Source: Owenia fusiformis
Lineage: Eukaryota > Annelida > Polychaeta > Sabellida > Oweniidae
Assembly: GCA_903813345.2 (NCBI GenBank)
Contig: CAIIXF020000008.1
Location: forward strand, 22,612,822 to 22,676,821
Direction of reading: 5' to 3'
Length of the DNA: 64,000 nt
Numbering within the stretch: position 1 is the first letter of the stretch; each line of letters begins with the position of its first letter. Positions 45,268 to 55,600 of the stretch are shown one piece after another. The position numbers and the translations under genes were made by a program. The notes below the pieces were generated by a model, which saw only the letters and a list, made by a program, of their open reading frames with translations, did no database searches and had not been told where the DNA came from.

Positions 45268-45648
45268 CACGCGGTACTAACTTCGACCGTTAATTTGAAT
45301 TTTTGACCTACCAGATGTTTGAAAATCAAGGATTGCGCGTCTCATACTGCACCGTTTTTCTTCAAAATTGTTCCATTCAAAGTAAAACAAAATTGCCTTT
45401 CTGTCGGTGCATTGCTTTATTGTAAAGAGTCCCTCGTTTTAGCAGCGTTTTGGTCCCCAGCTGTGAAATGCCGCAGAAAGTAGGGACTCTGTATAACAGA
45501 AAAATGTACCAACAGAAAGGCATTTTTGTTATGCTTTGAATGGAACAAGTTTGAAGAAAAACTGTGCAGTATGGGACTCGCAATCCTTGATTTTCAAAGA
45601 TTTGGTAGGTCAAAAATTCAAATTAACGGTCGAAGTTAGTACCGCGTG
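45268..45648. mobile_element. 381-bp foldback element, CAC ends, 5-bp duplication
   Basis: Ends CACGCGGTACTAACTTCGAC on both strands, arms of about 170 bp, ATAGA duplicated on both sides. It is nested in the 10.5-kb element. Confidence 0.8.
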
Positions 45649-46368
45649 ATAGACAGCAAAGTGTTTATACTCATACTTTTGCAAGAATGCATCCTATTCC
45701 CCTCCAAATTGCCACCACCTTTTGCACATAAAGATGCGTTCATCTCTCCATGTCATGCATGGTTCAGCCATGAGTCATCTGTGGGTTAAAAATTCACATC
45801 AATTCAAGTCAGGAGAATCTCATTGGTACTTAGCCCTTGCACTGATTTTTGCAATATCTTAAACTTGGTCCAGAGCCGATTTTGACCCACTGTGCAAATG
45901 GAAGGATTTCTCACCCAACCATGACCACATGTGAATGAATGACATATCATTGCAAAGAGGAGAATGTGGCTTTATGGTACATTGGATGAAATTTATGGAG
46001 TCACCTCTAGTTTTGTGATTTTACGAGATAACTGCTTGTTGCGTTTTCTATTCGTCTTGTATAGTGTATGTGGGGAGTTGTCGCTAAAGTACGAGACCGG
46101 GATGGATATGGGCTGTATCCACTCCGGTACCGCTCCTGAAAATCGAACTCAATAAATACGTTTTACCTAATTTACGAAATAAAGATTTTTTTAAACTTTA
46201 CTTATGCTGTATATTTGAAATTTTAATATCAATTTATTGATCTGCTCCGCCAATATATGAGTGTAAAATCAAACTTAAAAACTACTTCTTGAGAAAATGC
46301 GTACTTTAGTATGTGTTTGAATTTTGGAAGTTAATTATCAATATGTTTATGCTATAGAATACATCTGT

Positions 46369-47620
46369 TTTATCCCATACTTGGACGTGTTACGGGTACA
46401 TAAAGCCGGTTTGTAAAAACTTATATTTTCATCAGCGGGCAAATATAGCTTTACGTCCCTCTCCGAGCGGGCAGATATAGTGACGTGTCGCAAAAAGGTC
46501 GCGCACGCATTGTTACACATTTTCGCTTTTTAACACCACAGAATGTGACGTTTTTTGAGAAAAATGTACACATATGGAAATCCTTTCGTCCTCGACATTT
46601 CCCTCTATAAGTCAAAACATTTAAGGCGAATAACTCTGATATCGTATATGTATTAACAATGGGATAGGAGTATCATAAAACACGAATCAATTGATATTTT
46701 AGGTGAAATAAATATACGTGTTGCTGTGCTTGAAAAAAGGCGAATGGCGTAAATTAGCCCTATTTTAATGAATTTTGAAAACCTTTCGTCCTCCACTTTT
46801 CCACATACAACAGAAAACACATACTTTTGCGAACAAAATCAACTATTTATTAATGAACTAGAGTTTAAGAGCAAAATAATAATTTATGATTTATTAAAAA
46901 TTGATCTCGTATATCTTGTTTAATGTACACCTGAAAAGTTGAAGGTAACAAAAATGAGCAAAAAAGGTCGCTGTCAACAGATTCTATTTTTCAAACTCTA
47001 TGACGTCACAATATGGGACGCTTACTAAAATTCATCCTTTGAAATAAAACTTCCATCTACCTTTATCAAGACGAAAAATAAGTATAATAGTCATATATTG
47101 TTTGAGTTATGAGCTTTTAAAGACGAAAAATAATTCAAAAATGTAACATGTCAACAGGGGATATTTGCCAGATGTTTTGGTAAAAAACTTTTTTTTAAAA
47201 AAAGAACGCGCAAGAATCGTGAACGGAGTGTAGTTGATCTAAAAACTTCATCGAAACAGCTTTAAAATGATATATAACTTTAATTAGAATATTATCTTAT
47301 AATCCGGGGAATCAAAGTTACATTCACGCGATACCCTTAAAAACAAATGCGCCACCTTTTTGCGACGGACATGAATACAAAACTGGACATGAATATTTTA
47401 GAATAATTCCATGGTTGGTTGCAAAGCTTTGGCCAATTGAACAATGTGATTGGTATGGGATAAACAGATCATCCTATAGTCGGTTCAGGATATTGGGATT
47501 ATTCCTTGGCCAATATAATATATCTACCCTTGGGACCTACGGCCCTCGGGCAGATATAATATATAGGCCTTGGGATAATCCCAATATCCTGAACCGACTA
47601 TAGGATAATCTCTATATGTA
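46369..47620 (+). mobile_element. family P element, copy B, interrupted
   Basis: 46369-46486 and 47367-47620 match copy A (4135-4684). The terminal hairpin 47473-47604 is almost perfect (64-bp arms from CCTATAGTCGGTTCAGGATA, centre GGGACCTACGGCCC). Confidence 0.75.
46487..47366. mobile_element. 880-bp MITE with GTCGCAAAAAGGT ends
   Basis: The inverted ends GTCGCAAAAAGGTCGCGCA and GTCGCAAAAAGGTGGCGCA (complement) interrupt family P copy B. Internal CCTTTCGTCCTC phrases recur. Target duplication not clear. Confidence 0.7.
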
Positions 47621-47999
47621 CGATCGGTTTTGGATACAGGGTTTATCCTAAACCTCCCATTACATAACCCTTACAAAATTAGGATTGAAATATTTCCATG
47701 CTCTTATATGAAATCCTATTTCTTTTTACTTTTTATTTCTGTACTATCATATAAATATAGGAATGTTTTGAAATGTCTATGAAAGTTGATTAGTCCCAAG
47801 AACATGTTATTTGAGCGAATAATTTGAAAAAGGTTCTTTGGATTATTCTGATAGATTCATCAATTTGATATGAAAAGTAATGTTAGGCAATAAGAAGCAT
47901 ATTGCTTGCCGGATTTTGAGTAAATCAGAAAAAATAAACACATCCAAATATCAATCACAAGGGTCTGGACGTATCATCGCGTTTCGTTCAATCAGAATC

Positions 48000-48325
48000 A
48001 GATAAAATGGCAGATAATTTGATGTGCATCAAAATTGACAGTTTTATTGATTACTTTGGCATACATTGTGTATTTTCTTATTTTTTACAGTCGAATAATA
48101 GCTACTGTATGTTTAAATATATTGTATAAAATGTTTAGCTATGTGTTTGTAATCACTGCAAATTGGTATGTCATCCCTTTTTAAGCCCATAAAATGTAAA
48201 CATTTCTCAGCAAATAAGATTGTGTTTTTATTGAGTTTGTGTTTGTTTTCCTTGTACCCTTGCATGATTTTGGATTTTTCCAGGACGCAAAACAAAGAAT
48301 CTACTTCTTGTGGCCTTAGCATTAT
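48000..48325. mobile_element. second copy of the 38477-38788 MITE
   Basis: About 85% alike by eye through GGCATACATTGTGTATTTTC and CTTGTACCCTTGCATGATTT to the right end GACGCAAAACAAAGAATCT; the left end is degraded. Confidence 0.75.
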
Positions 48326-48439
48326 GTTACATTAAATATAATTTGTTGCTAATTTAAGGTGAACACATGCATTTTTCATTTCTTTTTCACCATTAACAAT
48401 AACTCGACAAAATGATACATTTTGCGAAATCGTTAATCC

Positions 48440-48600
48440 GATGTAAATTCTTTGGATACCTTATGATTTTAAAGAAAATCAGTTTTATCTAACTAGAGAT
48501 GATATTGATATCTGCACGAGAGAGCGAAGCGAACGAGTTCATATATCAATATCGTCGAGAAGATTAATATGATTTTCTGAAAAACTCATAGGATGTTCTA
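48440..48600. repeat. hairpin with GAGAGCGAAGCGAACGAG centre
   Basis: Arms of about 70 bp include GATATTGATATC / ATATCAATATC and AAGAAAATCAG / CTGAAAAACTC-like flanks. Confidence 0.65.
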
Positions 48601-49074
48601 AATATCCTTCAATTAGTGTACTAAATGGGGGAAATCAACAAGAATTGGAGTATATCGTTACACAACCCTCTGCATATTGGTTTACTGGATTATATCGTGG
48701 CGATATCCTCTGGTTACATTCATTATGTCATGTAGCAAATTATTATTTTATTTTCCTGCTTGTCATTCACATCTAGTTCTACTAAATATGAGAATAACAG
48801 TCAATCCTCTGATATTTCTAGTAAATTCGTTGGAAAAGTGATTGCCGTGATTGAAAATACTGTTAACACAAAACAGCAATGGAATTTTGTAGATTTCTAT
48901 AAAAAACTAAGGAATATACACCATACTTAGCTATGTATATCGAAGTTTACAAAACGGAAAATTGCATATAATAGTAATGCTTACAGGTCCGATTGCACCT
49001 GGTTGCACTAAAATTTGTGTCATACTATTATTATTTGAAACACAAATTCGAAGAAGGCCTGTACTCCTTGGTTA

Positions 49075-49747
49075 TGGCCTAGTCACATAGCCCGGCCGAT
49101 GAGGTTACGATGAGCCAGCGATGCAATTTTCACCGAACTCGGCCGAACACCGGCCGGACATCCGTGGCGTTTGTTGCTTAAAACCGCATCGGTGGTAGCT
49201 CGGTGAAATTTTAACTTCGGAGTTAAATTTCACCGGGCTCTCACCGTGCTCCCTCATCATGTCATCGCAGCCCCATCGTAACCACATCGGAAAACACGTC
49301 GGCCGGTGCACGGCCGAGTATCGGCCGGTATCCCGTGCATCTGAGACAACCAGAGGACGAGGTTTTTTAACGGACAGCGGCCGAGCTCCGACCGAGCTCC
49401 GGCCGATGTGGGACAGAGCATCGGCCGGTCACTGTTCAAAGCTCGTTAACAACCCGGCCGGCGATCGCACGGTGTCCTGTTACTTGCTCGGGTACCGGCC
49501 GTATTCCTTCCGATGTCCGGCCGACCTCCGGCCGGTAGTTGCTGCCACATCGGCAGAAAAAACTACCATTTTGAGACAGACTCCGTACGGTCACCGGCCG
49601 GTGTTCGGTCGGTCGCCTGAAGATGTCCGGACGGAGTCCGTTCACGTCACCGAGCTCTGCTTCCGATGAGGAGAGCTCGGTGGCACCAAAAAAAATCCAC
49701 CGAGCTCTACCGATGCCGGACATCGGCCGGGCTATGTGACTAGGCCA
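49075..49747. mobile_element. GC-rich MITE packed with CGGCCG motifs, TTA target
   Basis: Inverted ends TGGCCTAGTCACATAGCCCG, TTA on both flanks (3-bp duplication as in PIF/Harbinger). The interior is about 58% GC in an AT-rich region and is built from dozens of CCGGCCGA / CCGAGCTC motifs. Overlapping open frames on both strands here are artefacts of the GC content. Confidence 0.8.
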
Positions 49748-49854
49748 TTAATAACATTCAGAAGTGGATCTATAAAGGTTTTTAAATGTGTGCGCCATTG
49801 CTGCCGTTAGTGATTTACTGAACTACATGCATACGTATAATGTAACGTCAGTAT

Positions 49855-50366
49855 AATATATAGAGATTATCCTATATGAGGTTCGGGATATTGGGATTAT
49901 CCCGAGGCCAATATAATATATCTGTCCGAGGGCCTTAGGTCCCGAGGATTGATACATTATATTGCCCAAGGGATACTGCAAATATCCTGAACCGACCATA
50001 TGATGATCTGTTAATCTCATACCATTTTTGGTCATTTGGTTGACATTGTTCAATTGGCCAAATTTCAGAAAATTTCCACCCAACCGTGGAATAATTTTAG
50101 AATATTAATGTCCATTTTTGATTTCTTGGCCGTGGCCGGTGTGAAAGAAATGATGGTCCCCCAGGGATTATGGTCCCTTTCTTAACGGCCCTTACTGGCC
50201 CTAATTGCGTATAAGATAATGAGGGAAAGAGTTCTATTGAGGTCACCATATAAATCAATGGAGAGTAGGACCATAATTTGATAGGACCTCCTACCCTTTA
50301 CACCGGTTTTCCCGTTCTTTCAGATATCCACCCACATTTATTACCTCGAATCTTTGATTATTAACA
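49855..50366 (-). mobile_element. family P element, copy C, inverted, interrupted
   Basis: Hairpin 49865-50015 (GGATATTGGGATTATCCCGA, CCGAGGGCC centre) then the P interior in reverse. About 170 bp between CCGGTGTGAAAG and CTTTACACCGG (50134-50306) is an extra insertion with short inverted ends. Confidence 0.65.
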
Positions 50367-51187
50367 GGATACTCTCTCAGGAGCATCTGTGCTCACAATT
50401 CCTCCACCAGATATTGCAAAACCTCGAGAAAGAGTTGCCCATGTGCTGCTTTTCTCTGCTTTAACCCACAGATGACTCAGGGCTGAACCATGCATGACGT
50501 GGACAGATGAGCGCATCTTTATGTGCAAGAAAGTGATAGCAATTTGGAGGGGTATTGGATGTATTCTTGCAAGAGTATGAGTATGAACACTTTACTGTCT
50601 ATACCACACCTGTCACACCTTCTTCCAATAGCCCCAATGCCCGTTGTACTGACTTTTGCAATGTTTAAAACTTGGGTCCGAGCTGAATTTTGCCCCACTT
50701 TGCAATATCAACGATTATTCGGTCAGCCATGACTCCCTGTGAATGAATGATATTCCATTGCAAGGAAGAGTAATCCGGATTTTTCGTACATTGAATGAAA
50801 AGGATGCAATCAGCATTGGTTTTATGTTTTCTTCCAATATTGCATCGGGCTCCGTACACTGACTTTTGCGATTTTTATAACTTGGCCCAAAGCTAATTTT
50901 GGCGCACTTTGCAAATGGAATGATTACTCGCCCAACTATGACCAAATATCAATGAATGATATATCATTGTAAAGAGGAGACATATGGCTTTACAGTGCAT
51001 TGAATGAAATCAATGCTGTTATCACTGGTTTTGTGCTTTTCCGAGATAACGATCTGTTGCGTTTTTTTGATACGCACTGTATATTTATGTTTTTAAAATA
51101 CATGTACAAATATTCCGTTGCGTTTTGTCTCATACGTATGGAACTTAATTAATGTTTCTATGAATGTTCATCTCTCTGGTAGTAATG

Positions 51188-51420
51188 TACAAAGTTGTTG
51201 ATTTTCTTTCTCAGAGAAAGAAAGAAATTTAATTGTTTAATTGTAACATAAATGAAATTTTCTATAGTAACGGTTGCTATTTGTCTCATTGTTATGTAAT
51301 AATTAATTATTTCAGTTTGATTCAAATATAATTTTATTTCTGAAGAAGTAGGATGGACATCCTATGAAACGTCAAATAATAAAAATAAATATCTCTGAGA
51401 AAGAAAATCAACAACTTTGT
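51188..51420. repeat. inverted repeat around a CTGAAGAAG hairpin motif
   Basis: ACAAAGTTGTTGATTTTCTT at 51190 is mirrored by AAGAAAATCAACAACTTTGT at about 51402. Between them lies CTGAAGAAG-TAGGAT-GGAC-ATCCTA-TGAAACGTC (51340-51373), a perfect 6-bp hairpin set in a CTGAAGA...GAAAC frame seen near Penelope-like element ends. Confidence 0.6.
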
Positions 51421-52696
51421 TAATTAATGTTATTGTCATTCACCATTTATCAATTTTGATTTTGTTCAAAACGTTTTGCTACCTACATGCAATGATTTCA
51501 TTATGATGTCACTTAGGTTGCAAAATACTTTGATATGCTAAAACACTGAAGTGGCACATTAGATATGGCATTTTATTATTGAAAATTTTGTTTCATTTGT
51601 TCAATCTTAGCATTGGTGCTAAAAGTGTTAACAATTTATACGTTGATGTATCGTGATAATAGGTTGTTTAAGCTTACGATGTTTTTTACAACCTAAACGT
51701 GAACGGGAAATATTAAACGATGCATTTGTTTTGGCGATTGGTCATACGTATAGGTTGACGTTTAGATTTTATTTGCAAGCTTAAACTCCTATATCTATTA
51801 CGATTACGAACCAAATCATTTTGAATGTATTATTTCAATAATAATATTTCCGATTTTAAATCTGTTTCCATAATGGAATTCAAAACTGAGCTCCACATGT
51901 CCCGTGCTTTGATTCTAAACTGAGCTCCACATGTCCCGTGCTTCTTAATTTGCGCGTCTCATTGTATCTCACATGACATTTTACGGTTGCTATTTGTCTC
52001 ATTGTTATGTAATAATTAATTATTTCAGTTTGATTCAAATATAATTTTATTTCTGAAGAAGTAGGATGGACATCCTATGAAACGTCAAATAATAAAAATA
52101 AATATCTCTGAGAAAGAAAATCAACAACTTTGTTAATTAATGTTATTGTCATTCACCATTTATCAATTTTGATTTTGTTCAAAACGTTTTGCTACCTACA
52201 TGCAATGATTTCATTATGATGTCACTTAGGTTGCAAAATACTTTGATATGCTAAAACACTGAAGTGGCACATTAGATATGGCATTTTATTATTGAAAATT
52301 TTGTTTCATTTGTTCAATCTTAGCATTGGTGCTAAAAGTGTTAACAATTTATACGTTGATGTATCGTGATAATAGGTTGTTTAAGCTTACGATGTTTTTT
52401 ACAACCTAAACGTGAACGGGAAATATTAAACGATGCATTTGTTTTGGCGATTGGTCATACGTATAGGTTGACGTTTAGATTTTATTTGCAAGCTTAAACT
52501 CCTATATCTATTACGATTACGAACCAAATCATTTTGAATGTATTATTTCAATAATAATATTTCCGATTTTAAATCTGTTTCCATAATGGAATTCAAAACT
52601 GAGCTCCACATGTCCCGTGCTTTGATTCTAAACTGAGCTCCACATGTCCCGTGCTTCTTAATTTGCGCGTCTCATTGTATCTCACATGACATTTTT
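51271..52696. repeat. perfect 713-bp tandem duplication
   Basis: 51271-51983 and 51984-52696 appear identical wherever compared. Each ends with a further 35-bp internal duplication (AACTGAGCTCCACATGTCCC twice). Either very recent or an assembly artefact. Confidence 0.85.
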
Positions 52697-52698
52697 AG

Positions 52699-52915
52699 CT
52701 GCCTGAGCAAACCAGACAAGACAAGACAATCGGAAACACCGATCCATATGATGCTGAAATGCGACCTGTACTTCAACATGATGGAATTCCTCTCATCTTT
52801 TAAACACTTGGTTCCACATGACGCGCGAAATCATCAACTTAACATTAATTTTATTTTTACAGCAGTTTATTGTATTGCCGAGTTTTTGCAATTGGATGCT
52901 GCTATTTCCATATAA
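52699..52915 (+). CDS. possible terminal exon, unrecognised
   Basis: Behind a GACATTTTTAG acceptor the frame is open for 71 codons to a stop and reads CLSKPDKTRQSETPIHMMLK, then NMMEFLSSFKHLVPHDARN and a hydrophobic end (FIFTAVYCIAEFL). It lacks a start codon, so it would have to be an internal-to-last exon inside the 10.5-kb element. Not recognised; could be chance. Confidence 0.25.
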
Positions 52916-53584
52916 GATCCCTGCTTCACATGAATCACATCCGTTCATTTTAGCTTAGGGTAGTCTAACAGCCACTGGATTGCTGCACAACTTTGTCATC
53001 GGTCATCTTCATGAGAGGGGGTTGGCATTAGGTCATCTGGCTCAGGGAATTATTGTATGGGAGTCAAATACGGGTGGGCGGTTGGGAAAGTCCGTAATAT
53101 TTTTGGTACTTTTTTATGATGGCCTAAACATACGTATATGCGCCTCTTGCACTGGTAAAACTTATCATAATAACATAATCACGTGAGACTTTTTTAAAGA
53201 ATTGATAGTTGATGATGAAAGAGAGTCGTAAATAACAATGATATTACATAATATTAAAAGAGTCGCACATGTTCATGTTTAGTTGTCACAATAATAACAA
53301 TAACAATGATATATGATATACATGTGCTCTGTAGAGTATCAATAATTATTATATCTATTACGTTGGCTACAATCGTGGCAGATTTGCAGAGTAGAATCGG
53401 GCTTCACTCCATTTTGGAGAGACACTTGCTCCTGATTTCAGCGGGACCTCCTCATGTTTTCAGCGGGGCCTCCTCATGTTTTCAGCGGGATCTTTAGTTT
53501 ATTGCTCATGTTAGAAGCGGGGCCTTGAGGGATATGGTAAAATGGAAATATATAAATTTCGGCGAAGCTTTAGGAAGTGAAACT

Positions 53585-53660
53585 CAGAATACCTTTATTT
53601 CATATCACTATAAACATTTCAACTGAAGGGCAACGACCTTCTTCAGCTATAAAATATAGA
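53585..53660 (-). repeat. CTGAAGAAGG motif, second example
   Basis: On the minus strand GCTGAAGAAGGTCGTTGCCC then TTCAGTTGAAATG: a hairpin between CTGAAGAA and GAAA, like the Penelope-associated motif at 51340 but less regular. Confidence 0.4.
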
Positions 53661-55600
53661 AATATATAGATAAAGATTTAAGATGATACATTCTCTCTCC
53701 AATTATCAAATAACGAAATTCAGAACATCAGATCGTGATACTTGTTTTGCAGCAGTTGCTTTTTAGTATCACTGCCATGTAATAATTGAATAAAATTAAA
53801 TGAAAACGCTTTGTACAACATACAATTTAAGTAAACAAAAGATACCCATTCATTTCTTTTAATTGCTCGCGATTTCAGCGGGAACTTGCTCGCGATTTCT
53901 AAATCATGGCGGGGCTTCAGATACTACCCGTGTATCATAATATCTTAGTTTACACAACAGTAAAAAGTTACATGTATGTGAAAATTATCTTTCTTATAGA
54001 AATAAGGCAAAATAACAACTGAAATCTGTGACTTTTTTTCAAAATACAGGGTGTCTCAAAAATGTACTTAAAAGTAAACAGCACAAATAAACCAATCAAT
54101 ATATTTTCAGAGACGCTGTGTATATGTTGCTTCTTAAGTTTCTCATAAGTGTTTCTCAGGCTTTCAAAACAGTTATTTTTGTATACAGGGTGACCCCAAG
54201 AAACAGAACCCTCCAAAAATGAAATAATTTCTTTAATACATATGTAATCAGCTTCAGTTTTCATGTACAGAAACTACAATCTATGACAATGTGACACCAA
54301 ATTTGTTACATAACATTCAATATTCTCCTTTATGGCCATTTTAAAAATGTGCCCAAGAAAAGAAAATGAAAGATTTTCATGTCAACCAAAAGGTTACACA
54401 TTATTTGTTGAAACCCATCACATTCATTTAGCCTGTTGTTAAGCTGTATTTTGTGATTATAGAGGGTGAAATCATTAATGAGGAAGTCTTCCAGAAACCT
54501 TTAAGTCATCTTTAGGTGTAGTTGCACCTTCTGAGCGATATTTTGGAACTGCATTCAATGCAATCACACACAGTGCTTTCAGGTGTTCTCATACCCCTAT
54601 TTTTAGAAACCTCTCTAGATAGGTGTAAGCTGATTATTTTTTCCATTCAGGTGTTCTCTTTTCTTCCTCTTCCAACTCATTATTTAACATTTTACTTTGA
54701 CAACACATGCCATGCAATGGTCTTTGATCATTCTGCTGTCTTCATGATCTCTTGAGAATTCATCCAATGGAATTTCATACAGAGATTGAGGCCAGGAATT
54801 TCAGTTATCTGATCTTTTACTAGGTGTTTAACCATTGCCTATTTTTCATTTTTCAATTAGAAAATCAAATGAGACTTTCATTTAATGTCTTCTTTGGAAT
54901 TTCCTTCTGAATTTCTCATAAAATCTCAAGAAATGATTTTGTCTCAATGTTGATTTTCCGAAAATTGGACACATTCAAGATCATCCATGATATCACAAAT
55001 AATTAATTTTGTGTAACAAACTTATCATCCACAGATTCTTGTTTATGCACATAAAAAATTGGTTTGATAGGATACATTTTTAAAGGGTTGTTTTTTTGGA
55101 TCATCTGTAAAAGGAAAGGTGTTATCTCCACCAAATGAAATACCAACTGGGAACAGTGTGTGGTCAATTGCACGTTGCATTGAAATAATTTTAAATCTGA
55201 TCATGGGTGTGACACATCAATTCAAATTACTACTTTACTCAATATATCACTTATCATCCAATGCAATTTTATTCTAACATTAGTATCCATATGCTTATTT
55301 TTATTATACAGGTTTGGGACCTTTTTGTGTTCTTAACTGCAGGTAGGGAACCTTGTCCACTTTAAAGTAAGGCTAGCATTGCATTTGAGCATCCAGGATA
55401 TTTTGTCTACCAGAATAAGATTGTATAAATACCACATCACCATTTAGACAGCTTCAAACTTGACCTCATCTATTTAGCCACACCAACCCTTCACAAATTT
55501 ACTCAGGGCATCTAGTTACTGTACAACATTACTGTAGTATATAGTGTACATGCCTTTCTCTTTGACATCTTCCAGATTTCACATTGGCTGGATGAAGAAT

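Larger units (their letters stand above)
43396..53932. mobile_element. 10.5-kb TIR element carrying a small C2H2 gene
   Basis: 69-bp terminal inverted repeats (43396-43464 and 53864-53932; start CACGGGTAGTATCT, over 90% identical) are flanked by TATCAT on both sides. Subterminal clusters of CCCGCTGAAATCACGAG-type motifs lie at 43800-43905 (direct) and 53425-53535 (inverted), equally far (about 400 bp) from each end. Inside: the two-exon gene at 43495-44253, nested repeats, palindromes and a tandem duplication. No recognisable transposase, so it is either non-autonomous or of an undescribed kind. Confidence 0.7.

Noticed and set aside
44558-46155. Repeated short frames (WLYGTL-N/D-E-I)
   Set aside because: The similarity between the frames follows from a non-coding repeat unit present in both orientations; no start, splice or family support.
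49259-49723. Long overlapping open frames on both strands
   Set aside because: They follow the CGGCCG motif repeats of a GC-rich MITE; arginine/proline-rich translation in several frames is the expected artefact.
43396-53932. Polinton/Maverick identity for the 10.5-kb element
   Set aside because: The 6-bp duplication fits, but the ends start CAC and not AG, the inverted repeats are short, and no polymerase, integrase or capsid gene is present.
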